Shown: piece by piece, positions 26,429-36,180 of the stretch
Layout of the letters: every line of letters begins with the position of its first letter
Numbering within the stretch: position 1 is the stretch's first letter
NCBI GenBank assembly: GCA_002254545.1
Contig: NJEA01000003.1
Span: 1 to 38,077 of the forward strand
DNA length: 38,077 nt
Direction: 5' to 3'
Origin: Candidatus Aenigmarchaeota archaeon ex4484_224
GTDB lineage: Archaea; Aenigmatarchaeota; Aenigmatarchaeia; CG10238-14; EX4484-224
Program-made: the position numbers and the translations under genes
The notes under the pieces: generated by a model
What the model saw: only the letters and a program-made list of their open reading frames with translations
The model's database searches: none
What the model was told of the DNA's origin: nothing

Positions 26429-27762
26429 TAAAAGAAAGTATTTTTGGAGGATATGATATAAGGGGTATATATCCAAATGAAATTAATGAAAAAATTGCTG
26501 AAAAAATTGCAAAGGCTTATGCAAAATTTTTAAAACCAAAGAAAGTAGGAATTGGTAGAGATATAAGGAATGGAAGTGAAGAAATTAAAAATTCTTTGAT
26601 AAAAGGATTGAATGAATGTGGAGTTGATGTAATTGATTTTGGAATTTTACCAACTCCCTTGCTATATTATGCAATTATTAAGTTTAAATTAGATGGGGGA
26701 TTAATGGTAACTGCTAGTCATAATCCCCCAGAATATAATGGAATTAAATTGCTTGGAAAAAATGCTTTGATGATCGGAAGAGGATATGGCCTAGAAAAAA
26801 TTAAAGAAATTGCTTTAAAAGAAAATTTTGAATGCAAAGGAAATGGAAAGTTAGAAGTTTATCAAAGAATAATAGAAGATTATATTGAGGATGTGTTAAG
26901 GAAAATTTCTTTGGGAAATAGAAAAATAAAAGTTGTTGTTGATAATTGCAATAGTGTAGCTAATTTGGTTGTTCCTAAGTTGTTGGAAAAATTAAATGTT
27001 GAATTTTATGTTTTGAATGAAAAAATAGATCCTTCTTTTCCTGGTCATTTACCAGAACCTACTGAAGAAAATTTGAAAGAATTGCAAAAAAAGGTAATTG
27101 AATTAAATGCTGATTTGGGAATTGCTTATGATGGGGATTGTGATAGAGCTGTTTTTGTGGATAATAAAGGAAATGTTTTAAATGGCTCTCAAGTTTTAGC
27201 TTTATTTTGTGAGTTTTATGATATAGCTAATGAAAAAATCATTTATGATGTAACTTCTTCTTCATTTTTAGAAAAATGGATTAAAGAAAGGAATGGAATT
27301 CCAATAGAAGAGAAAGTTGGAACAGTTAATATTAAAAGAAGAATGATTAAAGAAAATGCTTTGCTAGCTGGGGAAATTTCAAGTCATTTTTATTTTAGAG
27401 AAATTGGATTTATAGATGATGGAATTTATGCTTCTTCAAAAATGATTGAATTGCTTAGTAAATTAAAAGAAAGTTTGAATGAAATTGTTAAAAAATTGCC
27501 AAAAACTTATGTTAAAAAAATGAATGTTGAAGTAGAAAATGAAAGAAAGTATGAAATTATTGAAAAAATTAAAAAAGAAGTTGAAAGAAAATATAGGATT
27601 TCAACACTAGATGGAGTTAAAATTTATTTTGAAAATGGTTGGATTGTAATTAGACCTTCTAACACTCAGCCATTAATTAGAATTGTGATTGATTCAAATA
27701 AGAAAGAAGAAATTGAAAAAATGAAAAAATTGGTAAATGATTTAATTGGAAAATACATTTAA
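26425..27762 (+). CDS. glmM: Phosphoglucosamine mutase / phosphohexomutase
   Basis: GGYDIRGIYPNEI; active-site LMVTASHNPPEYNGIKLLG; GIAYDGDCDRAVFVD; C-terminal RPSNTQPLIRI. Confidence 0.9.
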   Translation: MIKESIFGGYDIRGIYPNEINEKIAEKIAKAYAKFLKPKKVGIGRDIRNGSEEIKNSLIKGLNECGVDVIDFGILPTPLLYYAIIKFKLDGGLMVTASHNPPEYNGIKLLGKNALMIGRGYGLEKIKEIALKENFECKGNGKLEVYQRIIEDYIEDVLRKISLGNRKIKVVVDNCNSVANLVVPKLLEKLNVEFYVLNEKIDPSFPGHLPEPTEENLKELQKKVIELNADLGIAYDGDCDRAVFVDNKGNVLNGSQVLALFCEFYDIANEKIIYDVTSSSFLEKWIKERNGIPIEEKVGTVNIKRRMIKENALLAGEISSHFYFREIGFIDDGIYASSKMIELLSKLKESLNEIVKKLPKTYVKKMNVEVENERKYEIIEKIKKEVERKYRISTLDGVKIYFENGWIVIRPSNTQPLIRIVIDSNKKEEIEKMKKLVNDLIGKYI

Positions 27763-27786
27763 TTTTAGATTCTCAAATTCTATTTG

Positions 27787-29646
27787 ATGGAAATTGATTG
27801 GAAAAAAGTTGGTTTGAAAGCTGGGATTGAAATTCATCAAAGATTAGCTACTAAGCAAAAACTTTTTTGTAGATGTGAAGCCAAAATTTGGGAAGGAAAT
27901 CCTACAGGACAAATTGTTAGAAAACAACATCCTGTTGCTAGTGAGCTTGGAGAAGAAGATATTGCTGCAAAATATGAAGAATTAAGAGATAGAGAGTTTA
28001 TTTATTTGATATATCCTAATGTTTGTGAAATTGATATAGACGAAGCTCCTCCTTTACCTTTAAACAAAGAAGCTTTAGAAATTTCTTTAATTATTGCAAG
28101 AATGTTCAATTGTTCAATTCCTAATGAAATTCATGTTATGAGAAAAATTATAACAGATGGTTCAACTCCAATGTCTTTCCAAAGAACTGCCGTAATTGGA
28201 TTGAATGGATATATGGAATTTAATGGTAAAAAAATTGAAATTAGTCAAATAAGCTTGGAAGAAGAATCTGCAGGTTTGGTAAAACAAGAAGGAAATAAAG
28301 TTTATTTTAGGTTAGATAGAATTGGAATTCCCTTGATTGAAATTAGCACTGGATTGCTTGAAGGTTTTACTCCAAAAGAAATTCAAGAAATTGCTTTTAA
28401 GATTGGTCTAATGTTAAGATTAACTAGAAAAGTTCAAAGGGGAATTGGAAGCATTAGACAAGATTTGAATGTTTCTATAAAAAATGGAGCAAGAGTCGAA
28501 ATTAAGGGAGTTCAGAAGTTAGAGGATATAGCAAAAATTATTGAATTGGAAGTTGAAAGACAATTGAAGTTAAATGAAATTAGAGAAAAGGTGAGAAAAA
28601 AAGGAATTGAAAAAATTAATGAAAAAGTTTTTGAAGTAACAGAAATTTTTGAAAAAAGTGAATCGAAATTAATTCAAAAAATTTTAGAACAAAAATTTAG
28701 AATTTTTGCTTTTAAATTGCCAAAATTTTCTGGCCCGCTAAAAGAAAAAATAAGTGGAGAAAAAACTTTTGGAAAAGAGCTAGCTGATTATGCAAAAGCA
28801 TTTGGAATTAAAGGAATTATTCATTCAGATGAAAACTTGGAAAAATATAAATTGGAAAAAGAATTTGAAGAACTAAGAAAAATTTTGAAAGCAAGTAAAG
28901 AAGATGCTATTGTAATAATTGGAGAAAATAAAAATGGAAAAGTTGCTGAATTCATTTTGAATAAAGTTAAAAGATTGATTGAAAATGGATTAGAAAAAGA
29001 GACAAGAGCTGCTAATAAAGATTGTACTACTAGATTTTTAAGACCATTACCAGGAGCAGCTAGGTTATATCCTGAAACAGATATACCTCCAATTCCAATC
29101 GATAAAAAATATTTGAAAGAAATTGAAAAGAAATTACCAAAAAGTTTTGAAGAAACTTTGAAAGAAATTGAAAAAATGGGAATTTCAAAAGAAATTGCAA
29201 TTTTATTAATTAAATCAGAATTTTTTGGATTGTTTGAAAAAATTGTTCAAAAAGTTAAAATTGAGCCAAAAATTGTTGCAAATTTCTTTGTTATAAAGGC
29301 TAAAGATTTAAGAAGAAAAGGAATTGATTTGGAAAAAATTAGCGATGAAAAGTTTATGAAAATTTTTGAATTAATTGGAAAAAAAGAAATTGCAAAAGAG
29401 GCTATTGAAGAGATTGTTGAATTTTTAGCTAAAAATGAAAATGCTAAAGTTGAAGATGCTATAGAAAAATTGGGATTAAAAATAAGTGAAAAAGAAATTG
29501 AAGAAATTGTAAGAAGAATTGTAAGTCAAAATAGGGGATATCTAAAAGAAAAAGTTTTTGGATTGGTAATGAAAGAATTAAGAGGAAAAGCTGATGTTCA
29601 AAAAATTAGGAAAATATTCGAGAAAGTTTGGCACTCAAAAAGTTAG
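27787..29646 (+). CDS. gatE: Glutamyl-tRNA(Gln) amidotransferase subunit E
   Basis: VGLKAGIEIHQRLATKQKLFCRC...EIDIDEAPPLPLNKEALE...GIGSIRQDLNVSIKNGARVEIKGVQ; RFLRPLPGAARLYPETDIPPI. Confidence 0.96.
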   Translation: MEIDWKKVGLKAGIEIHQRLATKQKLFCRCEAKIWEGNPTGQIVRKQHPVASELGEEDIAAKYEELRDREFIYLIYPNVCEIDIDEAPPLPLNKEALEISLIIARMFNCSIPNEIHVMRKIITDGSTPMSFQRTAVIGLNGYMEFNGKKIEISQISLEEESAGLVKQEGNKVYFRLDRIGIPLIEISTGLLEGFTPKEIQEIAFKIGLMLRLTRKVQRGIGSIRQDLNVSIKNGARVEIKGVQKLEDIAKIIELEVERQLKLNEIREKVRKKGIEKINEKVFEVTEIFEKSESKLIQKILEQKFRIFAFKLPKFSGPLKEKISGEKTFGKELADYAKAFGIKGIIHSDENLEKYKLEKEFEELRKILKASKEDAIVIIGENKNGKVAEFILNKVKRLIENGLEKETRAANKDCTTRFLRPLPGAARLYPETDIPPIPIDKKYLKEIEKKLPKSFEETLKEIEKMGISKEIAILLIKSEFFGLFEKIVQKVKIEPKIVANFFVIKAKDLRRKGIDLEKISDEKFMKIFELIGKKEIAKEAIEEIVEFLAKNENAKVEDAIEKLGLKISEKEIEEIVRRIVSQNRGYLKEKVFGLVMKELRGKADVQKIRKIFEKVWHSKS

Positions 29647-30913
29647 AAAATACTTTTTCAACTTTAACTTCAACAAATTTTCCAAATATTTTCTCTTTGC
29701 TTTCTAGAAAAATTGATTTATATGCAAAATTTCTAGCAACAAACTTATTTTCTTCTTTTATTTCATCAACCAAAGCTTTTCCTTTCCATCCTAACCATTT
29801 TTGATTGTTTTCAAAAGAAATCTTTCTTACTAAATTATACAAAACTTTACTTCTTTCGTTAATAATTCTTGGATCTAATTGCTTAAGCTTTGAAGCTTCT
29901 GTTAATGGTCTAGCTCCAAATTTAGAAATGTTTACAATATCAGGCTTAATTTTTTCAATTAATTCTATTGTTTGTTCAAAATCTTCTTCTTTCTCAGTAG
30001 GATATCCAACAATTATATCTGTAGCAATTGTAATATCTTTAATTTCTTTTCTAAATTTTTCAACAATTTCAATAAATTTTTCAACTGTATATCCTCTTTT
30101 CATATCTCTTAAAACTTTATTGCTTCCTGATTGCACTGGTAAATGAACAAATTTGAAAATTTTTTCATTCTTATAAACTTCTATTAATTCATCTAAAAAA
30201 TTTGAAAGAAAAGCTGGATTCATCATTCCAATTCTTATCCAAAAATTTCCATTAATTTCAACAATTTTTTCTAAAAGTTTAGCTAAATTTAATCCTATAT
30301 CAAAACCATAAACAGCATTATCTTGACTAGTTATCCAAATTTCTTTTTTTCCGTTTTTTACCAAATTTTCAACTTCTTTAACTATTAGATCTAAAGGATA
30401 ACTTTTCAATCTTCCTCTTGAAAATTTTACAATACAATAGGAGCAATTTCCTAAACATCCTTGGGAAATTTGAGCAATTCCAATTATTGGATTCCTTGAA
30501 ATTCTAGGATATCCAAGTTTTGGTATATCCAAATCTTCAACAAAAACAACTTTTTTTCCTTTTAAAGTTTCTTTTGCAACATCAACAATTTTCAAAACTG
30601 AATTTGGACCAATAAAACTAGCTTTTGGCGCAATTTTTTCCAATCTCTCTCTTTCAGTTTTTGCCATACATCCAGCAATTATCAAAGGCTTACCAAAAGA
30701 ATAAAGTTTTTTAACTCTTTCAATCATCCTATTTGCTGTAGGAACTTTTACATTGCAAGTGTTTATTATCAACAAATCTGCATTTTCAATTTTATCAGTA
30801 ATTTCAAATCCTTCTTTCACTAACAATCCTTTCATTATTTCTGTATCGTTAAAATTTGCTGCACATCCATAAGTCTCAAAGTAAACTTTCATGAAATAAA
30901 GAAGATAAATCAA
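29606..30913 (-). CDS. MiaB-family radical-SAM methylthiotransferase, archaeal e-MtaB type
   Basis: MKVYFETYGCAANFNDTEIM; GCMAKTERERL; QGCLGNCSYCIVKFSRGRLKSYP (CxxxCxxC). Stop overlaps the 3' end of gatE convergently. Confidence 0.92.
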   Translation of the reverse strand: MIYLLYFMKVYFETYGCAANFNDTEIMKGLLVKEGFEITDKIENADLLIINTCNVKVPTANRMIERVKKLYSFGKPLIIAGCMAKTERERLEKIAPKASFIGPNSVLKIVDVAKETLKGKKVVFVEDLDIPKLGYPRISRNPIIGIAQISQGCLGNCSYCIVKFSRGRLKSYPLDLIVKEVENLVKNGKKEIWITSQDNAVYGFDIGLNLAKLLEKIVEINGNFWIRIGMMNPAFLSNFLDELIEVYKNEKIFKFVHLPVQSGSNKVLRDMKRGYTVEKFIEIVEKFRKEIKDITIATDIIVGYPTEKEEDFEQTIELIEKIKPDIVNISKFGARPLTEASKLKQLDPRIINERSKVLYNLVRKISFENNQKWLGWKGKALVDEIKEENKFVARNFAYKSIFLESKEKIFGKFVEVKVEKVFSNFLSAKLSRIFS

Positions 30914-31465
30914 TTAAAAAAACTTTACTTCTTCTTTTTCTTTAGTTGATTTAGAAGGTGTTGGTTCGAAAGATGTAAATTCAACATCTTCTTTCAAAGT
31001 TTTTTCAACTTTTTCTCTAATCCTTATTGGTTTAATCCTTCCTTTAATCCTATCATAAATGATATCTGGATTTCTTACTTTTTCTATTACAATTTTATCG
31101 TTAAAACCATGAACAATAATGTCTCCAAAATTAAAAATTCTTCCTAAAACTCCCTTTTTTAACTCAACATTAGAAATATTCGAATACGGAATTGAATTTT
31201 TTCTTTTCCTAATTATTCCTTCTATTTTTGTAATTCCAAGATTATCCACCAAATAATATCGATATATTCTTTGCCATTCTGGATATTCTATTAAACCAAC
31301 TCCAATCAACAAAATTGCAAAGAAAGAAACATAGTAAAATAAGTCTGAAGTAATTCTTTCCCAAGAAAAGTAAGGTAAAAGCAATGCCAATGAAACTAAA
31401 GCCAAAATTCCAAGAAAATAGTTTGAAATAAATCCAATTCTAGAAGATTTAATCTTTTTTTCCAT
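30914..31465 (-). CDS. Membrane protein with bacterial-PH-like (bPH2/DUF304-type) domain
   Basis: Two hydrophobic segments then YYLVDNLGITKIEGIIRKRKNSIPYSNISNVELKKGVLGRIFNFGDIIVHG. Confidence 0.7.
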   Translation of the reverse strand: MEKKIKSSRIGFISNYFLGILALVSLALLLPYFSWERITSDLFYYVSFFAILLIGVGLIEYPEWQRIYRYYLVDNLGITKIEGIIRKRKNSIPYSNISNVELKKGVLGRIFNFGDIIVHGFNDKIVIEKVRNPDIIYDRIKGRIKPIRIREKVEKTLKEDVEFTSFEPTPSKSTKEKEEVKFF

Positions 31466-31471
31466 AATTAT

Positions 31472-32215
31472 TTATTCAATTTCAACTTTTATTTTTCTAA
31501 TTTCTGGAAATTTTAAAGCTCCAACTTCTTTATCAAACCCTATTGCTTTAAAATTATCTAAATTTGCTTCTTTTAAAATTGGACTTAAAAGCTCTTCTTT
31601 TTCAATAGCATTAATTGCAACTCCAGAAGCTAGAGGAGAAAAACTTGGCAGGCAAATTAAATTAATTCTTTCCCATTTTCCATAGATTAAAGCTGGAATT
31701 TTAATTCTATCTAAACCACTTCTTAGCAAAATTGCTGGTTGTTCATGGCCAATTATCAAAAATTTACATTCTTTTGGGATATCCACTTTTTTATGACCAT
31801 GAGTAAAACAAAATTCTTTTTGACAATAAATTGGGTCATAAACTTTCAAACCCAAATGAGATGCAATCGTTAACAAATAATTATCATGATTTCCTCTTAC
31901 CAAAATTATTTCTTTAACTTCTTTTTCAAGAAAAGAAGTTAATTTCCTAACTTCTTTCCATTCTTGTTCGCTTGCCTTTCCAAATTCATGTTTTAAATCT
32001 CCATTTATGATTAGCTTTTTCGGTTTTGTAATTTTAATCAATTCTTTCAAATCTTTTAAAATTTCTTTCAATTGTGTTTGAGGTACAAAAATTCCTTTTG
32101 AAGCTAAATATTGTTCATAACCTAATTGTAAATCAGAAATTACTAAAGAAGAAATTTTTGGAATAAAAATTGCTGGATATCCGTTAAAAATTTCAATTTC
32201 ATTCAGAATTTTCAT
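31472..32215 (-). CDS. Calcineurin-like metallophosphoesterase (COG1407-like)
   Basis: LVISDLQLGYE, LIINGDLKHEFGK, VRGNHD, FTHGHK, LIIGHEQPAI motifs. Confidence 0.85.
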   Translation of the reverse strand: MKILNEIEIFNGYPAIFIPKISSLVISDLQLGYEQYLASKGIFVPQTQLKEILKDLKELIKITKPKKLIINGDLKHEFGKASEQEWKEVRKLTSFLEKEVKEIILVRGNHDNYLLTIASHLGLKVYDPIYCQKEFCFTHGHKKVDIPKECKFLIIGHEQPAILLRSGLDRIKIPALIYGKWERINLICLPSFSPLASGVAINAIEKEELLSPILKEANLDNFKAIGFDKEVGALKFPEIRKIKVEIE

Positions 32216-32679
32216 TCTCTAAAAAGATATTCTTCATATTTTTTAATTGCCCTTAAAAATTCTTCCACTAAATCTTCTAGTTTTACATCAAAAATCATAA
32301 AAGTTATGTCATTTCTTTTAGAATAGTAATATCCAAACTCAAAACTTTTTTCTCCACTAGAAATTCTATACCATTTTTCATTTTCTCTAGCAAATTCTTT
32401 TTTAATCTTTTTTATTTTAAAATTTTTATTCTTAAACAATCTCAAATTCTTATTAACTTTTCCTTTAGCATCATAGTAAATAGAAAGAATGCCATCTTTA
32501 TTATATTCAATAAACCTATTTACCTCATATCCAGCAAGCCTTCCCCAACCTTCTTTTATTAAAACATCCTCGTTTTTGTTATTTCTAAATTTCTGAACTA
32601 CTTTATCTATTTCAGAATATATTGGTTTATTTGATTCAATAAAAAATGATAAAAGTCTTCTGTACCAGTCATTCATCAA
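32212..32679 (-). CDS. Uncharacterised 155-aa protein
   Basis: ORF overlapping the metallophosphoesterase start; no family recognised. Confidence 0.6.
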   Translation of the reverse strand: MMNDWYRRLLSFFIESNKPIYSEIDKVVQKFRNNKNEDVLIKEGWGRLAGYEVNRFIEYNKDGILSIYYDAKGKVNKNLRLFKNKNFKIKKIKKEFARENEKWYRISSGEKSFEFGYYYSKRNDITFMIFDVKLEDLVEEFLRAIKKYEEYLFRE

Positions 32680-32713
32680 AATTTATTACTTCAGAAAATT
32701 TTAAATTATTAAT

Positions 32714-35700
32714 TTACTTTCCAACAATTTTCCTAATCTTTTCTATGCTTTCAGGATTTGCCAAAGTGGATATATCTCCAAGCTCTTGTCCAATAAGCAT
32801 TCTTTTCAAAATCCTTCTCATTATTTTTCCACTTCTTGTTTTTGGTAAATCTTCAACAAAATAAACTTTATATGGTTTTGCAATAGGACCAATTTCTTTA
32901 ACAACTTGCTGAATTATTTCTTCTTTCATTTTTTCATTTGGCCTTCCGAATCTTAAAACCACAAAAGCAATTGGAACTTCTCCTTTAATTTCATGTGGAG
33001 CTCCAACAATTGCACATTCATTTACAGCATAATGCTTAGTAATTGCATTTTCTAGCTCAGCAGTTGAAAGTCTATGACCAGCAACTTTTAAAACATCATC
33101 AAGCCTTCCTGTAATCTTTATCAAACCATTCTTATCTTTAAAAGCTCCATCGCTTGTATAATAAATTTCTTCTCCAAACCGAGACCAATAAGTTTTGAAA
33201 TATCTTTCTGGATTTCTATAAACTCCTCTTAGCATTCCAGGAGCAAAAGGCTTTAAAATAACTAAGCTTCCTTCTTTCTTAGCTTTTTTAATTGGCTTTC
33301 CTTTTTCGTCCAAAATTTCAAATTTAACTGGAGGAAATGGTAAGCCAGCATAAGTTGGTTTGAATGGACCAATTCCTGGCAAAGAAGTTAGTAAAACTCC
33401 CCCGGTTTCTGTTTGCCACCAAGTATCAACGATTGGACATCTTTCTTTTCCAACTTCTTTGAAAAACCAATACCAAGCTTCTTCATTTATCGGTTCTCCA
33501 ACAGAACCAAGTAACCTTAAAGTTTTAAAGGAGAATTTTCTAACAACTTGTCCATCATACTTTTCAAACATTCTTACAGCAGTTGGAGCAGTATAGAAAA
33601 TTGTTACTCCATATTTTTCCATTATTTGAGCCCATCTTTCGGGAGTTGGCCAATCTAAAGCTCCTTCATAAATTATAAAAGTTGCACCATTTAGCAAAGG
33701 ACCATAACAAGAATAAGTATGACCAGTAATCCAGCCTATATCTGCTGTTGACCAAAAAATATCATTATCATGCAAATCAAAAATCCATTTTGCAGTAATA
33801 TAGGCTTGAACCATATAGCCACCAACTGCATGTACTATGCCCTTAGGCTTACCTGTTGTATTATGAACAAAGAAACCATTAGCAATGTATGAGCTGTTTG
33901 AAAATGAAGTTATATCATAAATAAACCTTTCTTCAAATTTTCCTACCTCAACTTTCTTTACTCTAACAAAAAATGCCTCTGCATTTATTATCTTCAAAAT
34001 TTTTTCTTTCCATTCTTTTATCTTTCTTAAAACCTCTCTTTCCCTTTCTTCTAATAATTTCTCTATTTTCTTCTTAAATTTTGAAGAAGGTTCATACAAA
34101 AATTTATGAACTGAATTTTTTGAATATCCAGTCTTTTTTGCAATTTCCTCTAAACTTAATCTTAAAAGTAAAACCTTTTTATTAATTCTTTTTTCTCCCA
34201 AAATTCTTTTTTCGATCAAATCTAGAAAATCTAAAATTTTAACTAAATTCTTTCTTTTGATTTTCCTATATCCAAGTTTATATCCATCCATTCCTAAACT
34301 ATGAATTAATTTTTTCGGAAGTTTTACTTCTTTCAAAACTTCTTTTAAAAGTTTATCAATCTTTAAAATTTCTATATTAGTAGATCCTTTTCTTTCAATT
34401 TCCAACAATTTTTCAAGTTTTAATTTCTTCTTCTTATCGTTAAACCCAATTTTTTCATAAAATCTTTTGAGATTTTCCTTGTCAGAAATTCTTAAGGAAA
34501 ATACTTTTATACGGTAAATTTTATCTTTAAATTTTGTTTTAGCATTTCTTTCATAATAACTTGAAAGAATTCCAAGCCTTAAAAGTAATAGCTTAATCTG
34601 TTCTATCAAAACCTTGCTAGTGCTAACAATTTTAACACTACTCTTACTTACAGTACCTTCAGCATCGAAGAATCCTCTTATAAATCCTCTTATTATTTCA
34701 TTCTTACTAACTTGAATCTTTTGAGGGACTTCTCTTTCCTTACTTTTCTTACAAATTTCTGGAAAGTTTACCTTAATAAATTCTTTTACTAACTTAGAAC
34801 AAAACAAAAGTCTTTGTCTATCTTCTTTTTTTATTTTTCCTTCGGTACCAAATACCTTCCTTATAATTTTATTGTAATGCTTTAGATTTTCTACATCCTT
34901 ATCAGTTAAAACTAAACAATTTTCTGAAAAGTTTCCATCTCCAGCAAAATACCCAATTAATTCCGCCAAATTTTCGTCCAATCTTCTAGGAAGCTTTACT
35001 TTTTTAATTATCTTTTTAACTTTAGGAATTTCAAGAAAAACTTCTTTTCCTTCTATCTTTGGAATTGGTAAAATTAGAACATCTCCCCCTTCAATTTGAG
35101 ATGCCTCTTTTTCTTCTATTTCTAAATTTTCATTCAAAACAAACAAAGGATGAGAAGGAGTTAATTCTATCATTCCAAATGATGTATAAATTTTGTAAAG
35201 GGGTAATGGCCAAAAATAGGAATGTAAATCTTTTATTCCATCAACTTTCGAAGTTAGCTTATTCAAATCAAAACTTAAAATTCCTTCTTTTTTATTAAGT
35301 TCTTTTATTGGTAAAATCTTACCAGAAGATGTTTGAACTAAAGTATCTCCCTTTACACATCCACTGGTATAGAGAATAAAAGCAATGTCTTCAGCATCAA
35401 GTTTTTTTGGTTCACAATAATCTTCTTCATTTTCAATCAATTCATGGTACCAATAATCCCTTCCTTTTTTCATTTTAACTTTATTGTTTGCCCTTTTTAC
35501 AACAATTACTTTCTTAACTTTTGTTCCCTTAATTCCTTCATCAGCTTTTTCTTTCAAGTTAATCAATTTTCCTCTCCTATAATAACCATCTGCAGTAATC
35601 AAAAACTTTGCTTGAGTATCATTTAATCTAATTTGCAATGCTTTTGAACTAAAAGCTGAAAAAACTACTGTATGAATAGCTCCTATTCTTGCACAAGCAA

Positions 35701-36145
35701 GCATAGAAATTATAACTTCTGGGATCATTGGTAAATAAATTCCAACAACATCTCCTTTTTTAACTCCTAGCTTCTTTAAAGCATTAGCAAGTTTATTAAC
35801 TTCTTTATATAGTTGATAGTAAGTATAAATCCTTGGTCTTTCATTTGTTGGCTCTGGCTCCCAAATAAAAGCAACTTTATTTTTTCTTCCAAGTTCAAAA
35901 TTTCTTTCAAAAATGTTATAAGTAATATTCGTTTTGCCTCCAACAAACCAATGAAAGTAAGGAGGTTTATGAACAAATATTTTATTCCATTTTTTAAACC
36001 AAACCAATTCCTTTGCAACTTTTTCCCAAAATTTAATTGGATTTTTTTGAGCTTCTTTGTAAATTCTAGGAGAAGATATCCAAGCTTTTTTTCTTAAAGA
36101 TTTAGAAGGATAAAACAAATTCCCCTTTTTAATCATTTTTTCCAT
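32714..36145 (-). CDS. acs: Acetyl-CoA synthetase (AMP-forming) interrupted in frame by an intein
   Basis: N-extein WFVGGKTNITYN...DAEDIAFILYTSG; C-extein TTGKPKGIVHAVGGYMVQAY...DTWWQTETGG...SDGAFKDKNGLIKITGRLDDVLKVAGHRLSTAELE...PKTRSGKIMRRILKR. Confidence 0.95.
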   Translation of the reverse strand: MEKMIKKGNLFYPSKSLRKKAWISSPRIYKEAQKNPIKFWEKVAKELVWFKKWNKIFVHKPPYFHWFVGGKTNITYNIFERNFELGRKNKVAFIWEPEPTNERPRIYTYYQLYKEVNKLANALKKLGVKKGDVVGIYLPMIPEVIISMLACARIGAIHTVVFSAFSSKALQIRLNDTQAKFLITADGYYRRGKLINLKEKADEGIKGTKVKKVIVVKRANNKVKMKKGRDYWYHELIENEEDYCEPKKLDAEDIAFILYTSGCVKGDTLVQTSSGKILPIKELNKKEGILSFDLNKLTSKVDGIKDLHSYFWPLPLYKIYTSFGMIELTPSHPLFVLNENLEIEEKEASQIEGGDVLILPIPKIEGKEVFLEIPKVKKIIKKVKLPRRLDENLAELIGYFAGDGNFSENCLVLTDKDVENLKHYNKIIRKVFGTEGKIKKEDRQRLLFCSKLVKEFIKVNFPEICKKSKEREVPQKIQVSKNEIIRGFIRGFFDAEGTVSKSSVKIVSTSKVLIEQIKLLLLRLGILSSYYERNAKTKFKDKIYRIKVFSLRISDKENLKRFYEKIGFNDKKKKLKLEKLLEIERKGSTNIEILKIDKLLKEVLKEVKLPKKLIHSLGMDGYKLGYRKIKRKNLVKILDFLDLIEKRILGEKRINKKVLLLRLSLEEIAKKTGYSKNSVHKFLYEPSSKFKKKIEKLLEEREREVLRKIKEWKEKILKIINAEAFFVRVKKVEVGKFEERFIYDITSFSNSSYIANGFFVHNTTGKPKGIVHAVGGYMVQAYITAKWIFDLHDNDIFWSTADIGWITGHTYSCYGPLLNGATFIIYEGALDWPTPERWAQIMEKYGVTIFYTAPTAVRMFEKYDGQVVRKFSFKTLRLLGSVGEPINEEAWYWFFKEVGKERCPIVDTWWQTETGGVLLTSLPGIGPFKPTYAGLPFPPVKFEILDEKGKPIKKAKKEGSLVILKPFAPGMLRGVYRNPERYFKTYWSRFGEEIYYTSDGAFKDKNGLIKITGRLDDVLKVAGHRLSTAELENAITKHYAVNECAIVGAPHEIKGEVPIAFVVLRFGRPNEKMKEEIIQQVVKEIGPIAKPYKVYFVEDLPKTRSGKIMRRILKRMLIGQELGDISTLANPESIEKIRKIVGK
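33860..35359 (-). mobile_element. 500-aa intein with LAGLIDADG homing endonuclease in acetyl-CoA synthetase
   Basis: Begins CVKGDTLVQTSSGKILPIKEL; block B-like ELTPSHPLFV; LIGYFAGDGNF and IRGFFDAEGTVS endonuclease motifs; ends FIYDITSFSNSSYIANGFFVHN before Thr(+1). Codon arithmetic 262+500+381 = 1143 aa matches the ORF length. Confidence 0.95.
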
Positions 36146-36180
36146 GATAAAGTAATTTGAAATTTCTATTTAATAAAGAT

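Noticed and set aside
33360-36097. Several plus-strand and alternative-frame ORFs within acs and the intein
   Set aside because: Opposite or shifted frames of a well-supported 1143-aa CDS.
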